From positions 94,781 to 158,780 of the forward strand of contig JAHJRQ010000008.1 in assembly GCA_018830485.1 (NCBI GenBank): 64,000 nt of DNA, read 5' to 3'. Shown piece by piece: positions 34,454-45,594 of the stretch; the stretch's first letter is position 1; each line of letters starts with the position of its first letter. Origin of the DNA: Pseudomonadota bacterium (GTDB lineage Bacteria; Desulfobacterota; Desulfobulbia; Desulfobulbales; Desulfurivibrionaceae). The notes beneath the pieces were generated by a model. The model did no database searches. It was given only the letters and a program-made list of their open reading frames with translations, and was not told the DNA's origin. The position numbers and the translations under genes are program-made.

Positions 34454-34465
34454 AGGCTCTTTACA

Positions 34466-34963
34466 TTATTTAGCCTGGCAGCACTTCTTGTACTTTTTGC
34501 CGCTCCCGCAGGGGCACGGTTCGTTGCGCCCGATCTTTTCGCTGGTCACCGGGACCCTCCCCGGATTGACCTTGCCGTCCACATACAGCCACTGCCCCTC
34601 TTCGCAAACAAACTTGGCCCGCTCATGCAAGCGGTGGTCCTGGCCATGACCGGAAAAGTTGGCGATAAACTCCACCACCCCGGCCTTGTCCTCCGTACCT
34701 CCTGCCTCGGTCTCCAACACCTCGATCCCGTGCCAATCGAAACCCGCCTCCTCGGATAAATCAAGACTGGCCGGACGGGTGCTCCGGTGCCAGGAGCGCA
34801 GGATGTAGGGGACGTCCTGCACGGCAAAGGCGGTGTAGCGTGAACGCATGAGCGCCTCCGCGGTCGGAGCGGGCCGGCTGCCCTCCAAAAACGGCCCGCA
34901 GCATTCGGCAAACTGCAACCCGCAGCCGCACGGGCAGGGGCGATTCTTCTCTTTCTCGGTCAT
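34466..34963 (-). CDS. YchJ family protein with two SEC-C motifs
   Basis: A 165-residue protein with SEC-C zinc-binding motifs at both ends: [13 protein letters not shown] (about 8-20) and [16 protein letters not shown] at the C-terminus. The central segment ([20 protein letters not shown], later VVEFIANF) is the YchJ/NTF2-like core. SEC-C motifs bind zinc and often contact SecB or ribosome-linked proteins. The exact role of YchJ is unknown. The start at ATG 34963 (AGAGGA upstream) is preferred over the longer frame. Confidence 0.85.
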   Translation of the reverse strand: MTEKEKNRPCPCGCGLQFAECCGPFLEGSRPAPTAEALMRSRYTAFAVQDVPYILRSWHRSTRPASLDLSEEAGFDWHGIEVLETEAGGTEDKAGVVEFIANFSGHGQDHRLHERAKFVCEEGQWLYVDGKVNPGRVPVTSEKIGRNEPCPCGSGKKYKKCCQAK

Positions 34964-35073
34964 TCCTCTACCTTCCTTTTTATATATTTGCGGGAATACT
35001 TGTACATCCCCAACGGACTGTGCCACAATATATCTATTCTCCCCTCCCTTCAACCTCCTTCTGAGGTCCCGCC

Positions 35074-36252
35074 ATGAAAACGAACACCTATCTGATCATC
35101 GGCAACGGCGTAGCCGGAACCACCGCAGCGGAAACGATCCGCAAGCAGGACCCCGCGGGCAGCATCACCATCCTCAGCGAAGAGGACATCCCTTTTTACT
35201 ACCGGATTCGGCTCAACGAGTTCATTGCCGGGGAGGTGAGCGAAGAAAAGCTCATCGCCAAGAAAAAGGCCTGGTACCAGGAGCAGCGCATCGAGCTGCG
35301 GCTCAATACTCGAATCTCCGGGCTCAATGCCGCAAGCAAACGGCTGACCACCGACAGCGGCGAAAAACTATCCTTCGACCGGCTGCTCCTCGCCACGGGC
35401 AGCCATTCCTTCCTGCCGCCCATCGAGGGCATCGATCAACAGGGGGTATTCGCCCTCCGCCACATCAAGGACGCCCGAGCCATCCTGGCCCAGGCCGGAA
35501 AAAGCGAGGAGGTGATCCTCATCGGCGGCGGACTGCTCGGGTTGGAAGCGGGTAATGCCTTGCGCAGGCTGGGCAAGAAGGTCACGGTGGTGGAATTTTT
35601 CCCGCGCCTGCTGCCCCGGCAACTGGACAGCAAGGGGGCAAAACGGCTCCAGAAGCTCATGGAGAAGATGGGCTTTGCCTTCCGCCTCTCGGCCATGACC
35701 AAGACCATCACCCACCGCACAGGGAAGGTTGACGGCATTGTCCTCGAAGGCGGCGACACCCTGCCCGGCCAGATGGTCATCGTCTCCGCCGGGGTCCGGC
35801 CCAATCTGGAGCTGGCCCAAAGTGGAGGCCTTGCTTGTGACAAGGGGGTCACGGTGAACGACCGGCTGGAGACCAGCGCCAACGGTATTTATGCGGCAGG
35901 CGATGTGGCCGAGCACCGGGGGGTGGTTTCCGGCATCTGGCCCGCGGCCATGCAGCAGGGCAAGGTGGCGGGGGCCAACATGGCGGGCGGCGAAGCCGTA
36001 TATCAGGGCGCCACCATGAGCAACATCCTTAAGGTGGCAGGCATCGAGGTGGCCGCCGCAGGCAACATCGACGCGGAAGGCCGCTATGAAGCGCAGGTGG
36101 TGAGCTCAGGCAGCATTTACAAAAAATTGGTCATCGAAAATAACCGGATCATCGGCTGCGTCATGGTGGGGGATACCGCACATTTCAACACCATCACCCG
36201 CTACATCACGGAGCAGCGGGATATCACCACGCTCAAGAATAGCCTGCTGTGA
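35074..36252 (+). CDS. FAD/NAD(P)-dependent oxidoreductase
   Basis: A 392-residue pyridine-nucleotide disulfide-type reductase. The FAD-binding Rossmann motif is [11 protein letters not shown] (about 9-19), the NAD(P) motif is [18 protein letters not shown] (about 152-169) and the second FAD motif is IYAAGDVAE near 275. The order is that of NirB N-terminus/rubredoxin reductase-like enzymes. Residues after 300 resemble the small dimer domain. The electron acceptor cannot be named. GAGGTC precedes the ATG. It stands alone. Confidence 0.88.
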   Translation: MKTNTYLIIGNGVAGTTAAETIRKQDPAGSITILSEEDIPFYYRIRLNEFIAGEVSEEKLIAKKKAWYQEQRIELRLNTRISGLNAASKRLTTDSGEKLSFDRLLLATGSHSFLPPIEGIDQQGVFALRHIKDARAILAQAGKSEEVILIGGGLLGLEAGNALRRLGKKVTVVEFFPRLLPRQLDSKGAKRLQKLMEKMGFAFRLSAMTKTITHRTGKVDGIVLEGGDTLPGQMVIVSAGVRPNLELAQSGGLACDKGVTVNDRLETSANGIYAAGDVAEHRGVVSGIWPAAMQQGKVAGANMAGGEAVYQGATMSNILKVAGIEVAAAGNIDAEGRYEAQVVSSGSIYKKLVIENNRIIGCVMVGDTAHFNTITRYITEQRDITTLKNSLL

Positions 36253-36277
36253 GCTCCGCATACTATCCATTGACGAC

Positions 36278-36584
36278 AGCAACTTCGATAAATATTACAG
36301 AACCATGACCACGGTCGGCACAAACAAGCTGACACTATGACCAAGCGAGATTTTCCTCCCGTCCACCCCGACGAGATACTGGAATAACCGCCCGCCGGAT
36401 CAATGAGATTGTGCATGGCAGGCGCTCCATAACCGCCGACACGGCGCTCCGCCTTGGCCGCTTCTTTGGCATGGAGGCCCAGTTCTGGCTTAACCTGCAG
36501 AGCCATTATGATATGGAAGTAGCCCAGGAAGCACTGGCGGACCGGCTGGATACAGAGGTCCACCCATTTTCGCACGCGGCATAG
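36278..36584 (+). pseudogene. Broken HigA-type antitoxin
   Basis: At 36336 an ATG begins MTKRDFPPVHPDEILE and then meets TAA. Shortly after, in a different frame, RRINEIVHGRRSITADTAL continues to FWLNLQSHYDMEVA and stops at 36584. In HigA antitoxins these two parts join through about 20 residues of the first helices, so an internal deletion of roughly 55-60 bp has broken the gene. A TTGACG/TATTAC promoter-like pair with 17-bp spacing begins near 36272. No HigB-like toxin is found upstream. It is a relic of a toxin-antitoxin locus. Confidence 0.8.
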
Positions 36585-36678
36585 TGACGAGGGGAACTGG
36601 GAAGTGTCCCGAATGGCGCTGGCCTCTCGGCATGCCGCGTGTTACTCGTCTGGGCGGCGACATCTGGGAAATACCACC

Positions 36679-36882
36679 GGTAGGTCGGGTAGAGCACAGC
36701 GAAACCCGACATGATAGTGCCTTGCGCAAAAGGCACATCATGCAATACCGGCGGTCGAGGGCACAAGGAGCGGCTTTTTTTCTTTATCGTCATGACTCAC
36801 GAACGGCGAAGACCACAGTGACCAGGGAATCCTTTGGGGGCAAGGACGATGTCGGGTTTCGCTTTGCTCTACCCGACCTACC
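36679..36882. repeat. Inverted repeat pair, 34-bp arms
   Basis: GGTAGGTCGGGTAGAGCA... at 36679-36712 reappears as its reverse complement at 36849-36882 with one mismatch, enclosing 136 bp. The arm sequence resembles the interspersed TTTCGC...GCTCTACCCGACCTACC repeats found in many proteobacteria. The pair could be a non-autonomous mobile element or a remnant. Confidence 0.75.
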
Positions 36883-36913
36883 GACTAGAATACTAGGCCT
36901 TGCCCATTGCCAC

Positions 36914-36949
36914 AGAAAAAGGCGCTGGATCGCTCCAGCGCCTTTTTCT
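36914..36949. terminator. Bidirectional rho-independent terminator
   Basis: A perfect 16-bp palindrome (36914-36929 with 36934-36949, loop TCGC): A5-GGCGCTGGA...TCCAGCGCC-T5. It is downstream of the small secreted peptide gene on the minus strand. Confidence 0.9.
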
Positions 36950-36965
36950 TAGAACATGCAGACAA

Positions 36966-37124
36966 TTACCACCAGTACGGATCGCCGAGGCAATCGTCAT
37001 TGGGGCCGCACACGTCTTGGGTCGTACTTCCGGAACCTTTGCTACCTCGGTTTTTATCTCCTGCGGCAAACGCGACACCCGTACTCAACATCATGACCAG
37101 CAACAATAGAATCAATTTCTTCAT
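36966..37124 (-). CDS. Small secreted peptide
   Basis: A 52-residue ORF with a signal peptide (MKKLILLLLVMMLSTGVAFA) and a mature part of about 32 residues that is Gly/Ser/Asp-rich, with two Cys in VCGPNDDC, ending DPYWW. A disulfide-closed loop is possible. The ATG at 37124 has GAGGGGG about 10 bp upstream, and a perfect terminator follows the stop, so the gene looks real. I do not recognise a family. Confidence 0.6.
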   Translation of the reverse strand: MKKLILLLLVMMLSTGVAFAAGDKNRGSKGSGSTTQDVCGPNDDCLGDPYWW

Positions 37125-37296
37125 AGGACATGCCCCCTCTTCAGTGGAATTAATAATTTGCCGGATTTCAGGAAACTCCAATTACACCTCTCCTTTTAAA
37201 AATATCATCCGAGACGGTTTTACGACAAGATGGCAAAATGCCGCATGGCAGATCGAACAGGAATGAATGACCGCATAAATGGTAGATACCGTCTTC

Positions 37297-37572
37297 CTAC
37301 CGATACACCGCATCATGGCTGCCCACATCAAGCAGGATGATTTCCTTTTCCGAAATCAGGAGGGTCAGGGTCAGGCGGTAGCCGGAGGTGATGCTGATTG
37401 CCTGCACACCCTGCAGCTTGCCGCCAAGGTGGTGGTACCGCAGATGCGGTTGAAAGGGATCGCGCTCCAGATCACCGAGAATCGTTGCGAACTTTTCCCG
37501 CAATTCCGGGTGGTGTTTGAGAAATTTGCCGGCCGCGCGGGTGAAGCCGGAGGTCCAGACGAGGGTGTACAT
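37297..37572 (-). CDS. YafQ/RelE-type mRNA interferase toxin
   Basis: A 91-residue RelE-fold protein: FTRAAGKFLKHHPELREKF, LGGKLQGVQAISI, YRLTLTL and a terminal LDVGSHDAVY with the catalytic-region His. These features match YafQ-like ribosome-dependent endoribonucleases. It starts 2 bp after the antitoxin gene, the usual order with the antitoxin first. GGAAGGCTGAGG precedes the start. Confidence 0.82.
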   Translation of the reverse strand: MYTLVWTSGFTRAAGKFLKHHPELREKFATILGDLERDPFQPHLRYHHLGGKLQGVQAISITSGYRLTLTLLISEKEIILLDVGSHDAVYR

Positions 37573-37574
37573 CC

Positions 37575-37838
37575 TCAGCCTTCCATGCCCAGCTCTTTCA
37601 GCAACTCCGCAGCGGTGCCCCGTTGCACCCGCCCAGCACGCAGGTCTTCCAGCGAGGCCAACACTCGCGCCGTGTACGCCTCATCCTCCGCCTCCAGCAA
37701 CGCCTGATAACGATCCTCGGAAAGCACCACGTATTGCGGCTGATTATTGCGGATCACATGGAGGTCGCCCTTGGCAATGCAATCATCCACTGCCGCAATG
37801 CCGCGGCGCTTGATCTCTTGAGCGGGTATGGTGTTCAT
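37575..37838 (-). CDS. Phd/YefM-like antitoxin
   Basis: An 87-residue protein whose N-terminus (IPAQEIKRRGIAAVDDCI) resembles the ribbon-helix DNA-binding/dimer region of Phd/YefM-type or RHH antitoxins. VIRNNQPQYVVLSEDRYQAL is the typical Phd strand-helix. The C-terminal acidic helix would bind the toxin. It leads the operon with the YafQ-like toxin and likely represses it. GGAGT lies 8 bp upstream of the ATG. Confidence 0.85.
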   Translation of the reverse strand: MNTIPAQEIKRRGIAAVDDCIAKGDLHVIRNNQPQYVVLSEDRYQALLEAEDEAYTARVLASLEDLRAGRVQRGTAAELLKELGMEG

Positions 37839-37983
37839 AGCATGGACTCCTTTTGATACTTATTCAAGTACCAAAATACCACATCTGGCCGGGAAAAACA
37901 AATCTCTTTCCGTTTTCTGATTACGAGGCCTTTGCCTCGTGCAGTCGGTAGTTACCGCCCTGCCGACTGTTCGCCGCAGTCTC

Positions 37984-39003
37984 TTACGGATGCCCCATCT
38001 GGTCTGCCAACGGGTAGTAGCTCTTAAAAATTTCCAGGGGGATTGCCGAGTGCCAATGGCCGGTTATGTTGGCCACCGCCCAAACGATGAAAAAGAGGGC
38101 AAGAACCCCCAGCGGCAGGAGCCACGCCGGCAGTTTTCCGCCACCGTAGGTTGAAACCTGCAGGCAGTTGCTGACCGGGCAGGCAGCGACGCATTCCAGG
38201 CAACCCAGGCATTCGGGATTGGTCACGACGGTATGCTCGGCCACCCGGATTGAGCCGGGGCAGACCTTCTCGCACCTCTTGCAGTTGATGCAGCTTTGCT
38301 CGTCCCGGCTGACCCGCAACGGACCAAACCAGGCGAGAATACCCATGAGCGCCCCATAAGGGCAGAGAGAGCGGCACCAGAAATTGCGCAGAAAAAAAGA
38401 GGCTCCGACCAGGATACTCAGCACCCAGATGGTCGTTGTGGTCGGGGCAATGAAAAAGAGCAGCATCCGGGCATCCACCACCAGGTTGTACGGGGTGCTG
38501 GAGAAGGCCTCGATGGCAGCCAGGTCCATCTTCGCCAGGATAAGCCAGGAGAAGAAGGCCAGCAGGAGGTATTTGAGGCTGAGCAGGGGATAATCGAGCC
38601 AGTCCGGCGGAGTCAAAAGTATTTTCAGCCGCCGGGCAACCCGTTCCACCACATGGGAGACAAAGCCCACGGGACAGATCCAGCCGCAGAAGCCCTTCCT
38701 AAAAAAAATGGCGATCAGCAGGGCGGCGATAAAGAGCGTCAAGGCGGCCGGGTGGATGCGGTCATAGACTCCGGTAAGCAGGAAGCGCTTGAGACTGACC
38801 AGGCCGCTGATGGGCAGAAAGCCCTCGACCGCGGGCGGACGCGCCACAAAGAGCGCTGAATTGCCGAGGGCCCATTGGTAGAACTGATAAAAACGGTACC
38901 CGGCGTAGAGACAGGTCAGCAAAAAAGCGGATTGCACCAGCAGCCGCAGGGTGTGAAAATCAACCCGGAACCGGTCCGCCGGTTCTTTCTGCCTGGAACG
39001 CAT
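37984..39003 (-). CDS. NapH-like membrane 4Fe-4S ferredoxin protein
   Basis: A 339-residue membrane protein with five or six helices, two CXXXCP motifs at helix ends (CGWICPVG and CRSLCPYG) and a cytoplasmic di-4Fe-4S region (CINCKRCEKVCP, CLGCLECVAACP). The arrangement is that of NapH/CcoG/RdxA-like quinol or electron-transfer proteins. In this organism it may move electrons to a redox partner, but no partner gene is adjacent. The start at 39003 is chosen because AAGGAG then has a 6-bp spacing. Confidence 0.85.
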   Translation of the reverse strand: MRSRQKEPADRFRVDFHTLRLLVQSAFLLTCLYAGYRFYQFYQWALGNSALFVARPPAVEGFLPISGLVSLKRFLLTGVYDRIHPAALTLFIAALLIAIFFRKGFCGWICPVGFVSHVVERVARRLKILLTPPDWLDYPLLSLKYLLLAFFSWLILAKMDLAAIEAFSSTPYNLVVDARMLLFFIAPTTTTIWVLSILVGASFFLRNFWCRSLCPYGALMGILAWFGPLRVSRDEQSCINCKRCEKVCPGSIRVAEHTVVTNPECLGCLECVAACPVSNCLQVSTYGGGKLPAWLLPLGVLALFFIVWAVANITGHWHSAIPLEIFKSYYPLADQMGHP

Positions 39004-39113
39004 TGCCATCTCCTTGAAAAGAACTGGGGAAGTTTTGCTTCCTTGGCCAAACACCTTTCAACCTCCTATCAATCGGCACGCATTCAGCCGGAGGTAACGG
39101 CGGCTGCATCGGC

Positions 39114-39635
39114 TCAGGCAGCCAACCCCTTGATGATGGCCCGCAGGAAGGCGGGCAGGTCGTCGGGCGTGCGGCTGGTGATAAGGTTGCCGTCCACCAC
39201 CACCTCCTGGTCCAGGTATGTGGCGCCGGCATGCACCAGATCAGCCTTGATGGCAAAGAAGCCGGTGACGCTCCTGCCGTTCAGCACCTCGGCCGAGGCC
39301 AGCATCCAGCCGGCATGGCAGATGGCGGCGACAATCTTGCCGGATTCCGCCATGTCCTTGACCAGCTTGACCATGGCCGGGTGGCGGCGCATATGGTCCG
39401 GGGCATAGCCGCCGGGGATGACCAGCCCGTCGAAATCATCGGCCCGCACCTCCTTGATTCCCGCATCGGCGGTGGCCTTGATGCCGGCGGCGCCGCTATA
39501 GCTCATGCCGCCCTCCGGCCCGACCACCGTCACCTGGGCGTCGGCCTCCTTGAGGCGATAGTAGGGGTACCAGAATTCCCGATCGTTATAGGTCTCCTCC
39601 ACCAGCAGTATTACCTTCTTGCCCTCCAGCTCCAT
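39114..39635 (-). CDS. DJ-1/PfpI family protein
   Basis: A 173-residue class I glutamine amidotransferase-like protein. The nucleophile elbow Cys is in VAAICHAGWMLASAE (about 105-119), with a Glu in the early strand (EETYNDREFWYPYYR). Members include PfpI-type proteases and glyoxalase III-like or deglycase proteins. A precise activity cannot be assigned. GGAGGAAGAG precedes the ATG. Confidence 0.88.
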   Translation of the reverse strand: MELEGKKVILLVEETYNDREFWYPYYRLKEADAQVTVVGPEGGMSYSGAAGIKATADAGIKEVRADDFDGLVIPGGYAPDHMRRHPAMVKLVKDMAESGKIVAAICHAGWMLASAEVLNGRSVTGFFAIKADLVHAGATYLDQEVVVDGNLITSRTPDDLPAFLRAIIKGLAA

Positions 39636-39735
39636 GCTCTTCCTCCTTATGTTATGGGTCGTGCGGGATGCTCATGTGTATCACAAGGGAGATTAGTCGA
39701 AAAAATCAATTGCCGCCAGCCCGTCATTGCTGCAA

Positions 39736-41535
39736 TCATGCCCCTGACCCGGCGCTGAAAATGGTCAGCAGCCTCCGGTACGCCCCATCGGCCGCCGCCA
39801 GTTCCGCGTGGCTCCCCTGCTCGATGATCCTGCCCTGGGCCATGACCAGGATATGATCCGCCCTGCGGATCGTGGAAAGCCTGTGGGCGATGACGATGTT
39901 GGTCCGCCCGGCAAAGGTCGCGCCAATGGCCTGCTCGGTGAGCATCTCGCTTTCCGGGTCCACGCTGGCCGTAGCCTCGTCCAGCACCAGGATGCGCGGT
40001 TCTCGGGCGAGCACCCGGGCAAAAGCCAGCAATTGCCGCTGCCCGGCGGAAAGATCCATGCCGCCCTCGCCCACTCTGGTGGCAAGCCCCTCGGGCAACT
40101 GGCGGACAAAGCGGGCCAGTTGTGCTTTTTCCAGAATACCCCACAGGGCTTCGTCTGTTTTTTCTCCATCGAGCAGAATATTCTCCCGTATGGTGGCCGG
40201 CAGGAGAAACACATCCTGCATGACCAGCCCCACCTGGCTTCGCAGCCAGTTCGGGTCCAAAGCGCGCAGATCGACGCCGTCCAGGAGAATCGCTCCTGCA
40301 TCCGGATCGTAGAACCGCTCCAGCAGATTGATGATCGTGGTCTTGCCGCTGCCTGTGGCGCCGACGATGGCCAGGGTCTGACCGGAAGGGATCTTCAGGG
40401 AGAAATTTTCCAGCACCGGATGCTCCGGCGCATAGCCGAAGCGCACCTCCTTAAACTCGATCTCGCCCTTGGAGGAGGCTGGTCTTAAGGGTGAGGCGGC
40501 CAAGGGCAGGGTTTCCCTGGAGTCGAGCAACTGAAAGATGCGCTCCGCCGAGGCCAGGGCCGACTGGACAATGGAATATTTCTGCGACAGCTCGCGCATG
40601 GGCTGAAAAAAGAGGCGCATGTAGGAGAGAAAGGCCACCAGCATCCCGATGGTCATCTTCCCGGCCATGACCTGGCTGCCGCCGTACCAGAGGATGGCGC
40701 CGATGGTTATGGCGCTCATCAGCTCGATGAGCGGCATGAACACGGCAAACACCTTGATCTGATAGAGGGCCTTGGCAAAAAATGTTTGGTTGAGCCGGGA
40801 AAATTGCGCCTGGCTGGACTCCTCGCGGCGGAAAAGCTGGATCAGCGAGACGCCGGAGAGCGATTCCTGCAAGAATGAGTTGATCTGGGCAAGGTGGGTG
40901 CGGATCTGCCGAAAGGCATCGCGGGCCAACCGGCTGAACCAGAGGGTGTTGCCCACCATCAGCGGCAGGAGCAGGAAGATACCCAAGGCCAGCCGCCAGT
41001 TCATCCAAAACAAAATCCCCAGGATGCCGAGGAGTTTGACCCCGTCGTTGAACAGGGTGACGATCACCGAGGTGAACATCTCGTGCATGTTCTGGATATC
41101 GTTGGTCAGCCGGGTTACCAAACGGCCTGCGGGGTTGCGGTGAAAAAACTTCAGATCGAGATGCAGGAGATGGACAAACATCATCTGCCGCATCCGGTGC
41201 ATGATCCTCTGCCCGGTCCACTCCAGAATCAGCACCTGGACAAAGTTGCCGAAAAACTCGAAGGCCATGAGGCCACAGAAGAGAAGAGCAAGGTGCTTGA
41301 GCCCCGCAAGGCGGAACTCTGTATCAGCGGTGGTGTTGAGGATGAAATCGTCCACAGCCAGCCGGATCAAATAGGGCAAGGCCAGACCGCAACCCACCAC
41401 GGCAAAGGAAAGGAGCACGGCCAGCAGGGCCCCGAGCCAGTACGGCCTGCCCAGCAGGACAATCCGGTGCCACAGGCTGAGATCGCCGAACTTGCCCAGT
41501 TGGTCTTCTTCGAAATATCCGTAATTATCCCGCAA
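39736..41535 (-). CDS. ABC exporter subunit with intact Walker B
   Basis: A 599-residue half-exporter: six membrane helices (about 30-320) and an ATP-binding domain with Walker A GATGSGKTT, signature LSAGQRQL and Walker B ILVLDEATASVD, including the catalytic Glu. It resembles MdlB. The partner at 41689 has a degenerate Walker B, so the two form an asymmetric heterodimer. Start: TTG at 41535. A perfect 13-bp direct repeat (GTAATTATCCCGC at 41521-41533 and 41537-41549) overlaps the start, making it uncertain. Possible substrates are lipids or drugs. Confidence 0.88.
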   Translation of the reverse strand: MRDNYGYFEEDQLGKFGDLSLWHRIVLLGRPYWLGALLAVLLSFAVVGCGLALPYLIRLAVDDFILNTTADTEFRLAGLKHLALLFCGLMAFEFFGNFVQVLILEWTGQRIMHRMRQMMFVHLLHLDLKFFHRNPAGRLVTRLTNDIQNMHEMFTSVIVTLFNDGVKLLGILGILFWMNWRLALGIFLLLPLMVGNTLWFSRLARDAFRQIRTHLAQINSFLQESLSGVSLIQLFRREESSQAQFSRLNQTFFAKALYQIKVFAVFMPLIELMSAITIGAILWYGGSQVMAGKMTIGMLVAFLSYMRLFFQPMRELSQKYSIVQSALASAERIFQLLDSRETLPLAASPLRPASSKGEIEFKEVRFGYAPEHPVLENFSLKIPSGQTLAIVGATGSGKTTIINLLERFYDPDAGAILLDGVDLRALDPNWLRSQVGLVMQDVFLLPATIRENILLDGEKTDEALWGILEKAQLARFVRQLPEGLATRVGEGGMDLSAGQRQLLAFARVLAREPRILVLDEATASVDPESEMLTEQAIGATFAGRTNIVIAHRLSTIRRADHILVMAQGRIIEQGSHAELAAADGAYRRLLTIFSAGSGA

Positions 41536-41593
41536 TGTAATTATCCCGCACAGTTTGAGCCTCTTGCAAAGCTCTTACTTGTATGCCCTTACC

Positions 41594-41670
41594 GTCATTC
41601 CGGCGGAGGCCGGAATCCAGCAGCTTCGAAGCAGACTTCAACTCTGGACCCCGGCCTCCGCCGGGGTGAC
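41594..41670. repeat. Two oppositely oriented GTCATTCCGG-type repeats
   Basis: GTCATTCCGGCGGAGGCCGG... at 41594-41620 and its near reverse complement at 41644-41670 lie in the spacer between the two ABC subunit genes. This is the same family as at 34426 and 60665. Confidence 0.65.
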
Positions 41671-41688
41671 GACTTTCATAAGACTCTG

Positions 41689-43478
<1,790 letters not shown>

Positions 43479-43482
<4 letters not shown>

Positions 43483-45593
43483 TTGGAATTCATCCGCCAG
43501 ACCCCGTCCCAGGCAAGGGGCGGATTGGCCAGCATTTCCCGGCAGCGGGCGGCATAGCGTCCGGCCACCACGTCCTCCGCCCCCATATCCTGGAAGGCTT
43601 CCCTGGCCTTGGCAACCTCGCCCTGGTAATACAGGGCAAGCGCTGCGGCGAAACGGTCACGCAGCGCCCGTCTCGTATCGCCCGGAGCAAGGGGCTCGAA
43701 CACGGTGATGGGCTCCTTGCGCCCCACCACCCCAACCCTGGCGATCTCCCGCACCGTTATGCCCGCGGGCAACTGGCGGCAACACGATTCGGAGATGAGG
43801 ATCCGGGTGTCGAGTACCTTGTTGACCCCCTCCAGCCGGGCCGCGACATTGGCGTTGTCGCCCAAAATGGAGTAATCGAAGCGTTGGCTGGAGCCGAGAT
43901 TGCCCACCACCACCGGCCCGGTGTTGATGCCGATCCGCATGAACAGGTCGCAGCCGAACCGCGCCTTGAAGTCCGGCCGCAGCTCGGCCAGTCGCTCCTG
44001 GCAGCGCAGGGCGGCCTGCACCGCGCGGCCGGCATGATCGGCCTGGGAAAGCGGCGCGTTCCAAAAGGCGATGATGGCGTCCCCCTCATACTTGTCGATG
44101 GTTCCGCCCGAAGCCAGGATGATGTCGGTCATGGCGGAGAGATATTCGTTCAGGAGCAAAGTGAGGCGCTCAGGTTCCAGCCGCTCGGACATCCCGGTGA
44201 ATCCGGCCAGATCGGAAAAGAAGATGGAGAGCTCCCGCTTCTCGCCCCCCAACCGCAGCCGCTCGGGGTTTGCCACCAACTGGTCGATCACGGTGGGATG
44301 GAGATACCGGCTGAAGGCGCGCTTGATGTAGCGCTTTTTCCGCCCTTCGGTGGCGAAGTTGAACACCACTCCGCTGATCAGGGCAAGCAGCACCGCCGCG
44401 GCCTGGACGGCAACGGGCAGCCAGAGTCCTTTCCCATAGGCAATAAAGCCTGCAACAAAGGGCAAGGGGAGCAGGAGGACAAAGGCCAGGGAGGATTGCC
44501 AGGCGTTACCGCAAAAAAGAATGATCATTGCGGCCAGCACCCCGAACAACAGGGTCAGGAATACCGCCAGCCAGACCGGGCTGTCGCGGAGAAAATCCTG
44601 GGACAGCAGGTTGTCCAGCATGGTGGCGTGGATCTCGACCCCCGGATAGACCCCGTCGATGGGAATGGCCCGCAGATCATACAGCCCAGGGGCGGTCATG
44701 CCCAGAAAAACATACGTGTCCTTGAATTCCGCCGGATCGATGACCGGGATTTCCCCGGCGGCAAGCTGCAGCTCGGACTGCACCACCGCGGCCAGGGAGA
44801 TGGTTGTGACCGTGCCCGATGACCCCCTGAAATTGAGGATGGACTGCCCGATTTCATCGAGGGGCACACCGAGTTCCCCCACCTGGAGGTGTTTTTTGCC
44901 AAGCACCAGGGGAACCGGGCCGGGGAGGGAGGCAAGATAGGCTGCCAGGGCCAGGGAAGGCACGGGTTGGCCGGCAAGGGTGCCAAAGAGGGGAGCTCTG
45001 CGGAACACCCCGTCCGGATCGGGGCGGTTGCTGATGTTGGCCAGCATGGCAGCGCTCTCGGCCAGTTCAGCCACCGGCATGGTCGCCGCCTGGGGCAGCA
45101 CCGGCGCGCGGCTTCCGGCGAGCCACTGGGAAAAGCCGGAAATGGTCAGCACGGAAAGGTCTGAACCATTCTCCGCCTGCCCCTGTCCGGGAGGCGCAAG
45201 GGTGTAGCTGAGCACCACCGGCCCGTTTTCCCGCATGGCCAGGGCCAGGGCTTGATCATCGCCCACGCCGTGCAGCGACGATTCGCTGAACAGCATATCA
45301 AAGGCGACCACCCGAACCCCGGCCCGTTTGCAAAAGGCAAGGAGCGTGGCATACGCCTCCCGCGGCCAGGGCCAGGAGAGGTTATTTTCCTTGCGGCCCC
45401 AGTCCAGGCTTTTCTGGTCAAGGGCGATGATCCGCAAGCGGCTGGTGGCCGCAGCCGGTTGGGAAAAATGGGCAACCCGCCACCGCCAGGCCGCATGCTC
45501 GAAACCGGAGAGCGCGTCCTGCTGCCAGAGAAAAAACGCCAGCGCACAGGCGATCAGGCCGAGGATAAGCCCGGTACAACCTTTCTTGATCAC
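43479..45593 (-). CDS. CHASE2 domain class III nucleotide cyclase
   Basis: A 704-residue membrane protein: an N-terminal helix, a periplasmic CHASE2 sensor (about 30-330), three membrane helices (about 340-410) and a class III cyclase domain. That domain starts ELSIFFSDLAGFTGMSE (metal-binding Asp) and includes YEGDAIIAFWNAP and SILGDNANVAARLE. The latter carries the Asn/Arg of the active site. It makes cAMP or cGMP; the residues that set specificity cannot be read with certainty. Start is GTG 45593, 1 bp after the M48 stop. Operon: SH3, M48, cyclase, ABC. Confidence 0.9.
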
Positions 45594-45594
45594 C

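Larger units (their letters stand above)
36585..36965. other. 381-bp spacer with inverted repeats
   Basis: No gene is seen. It contains the 34-bp inverted repeat pair at 36679-36712 and 36849-36882 and a small hairpin (GTGCCTT / AAGGCAC, near 36717) inside it. It ends with the strong terminator at 36914. Confidence 0.5.
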
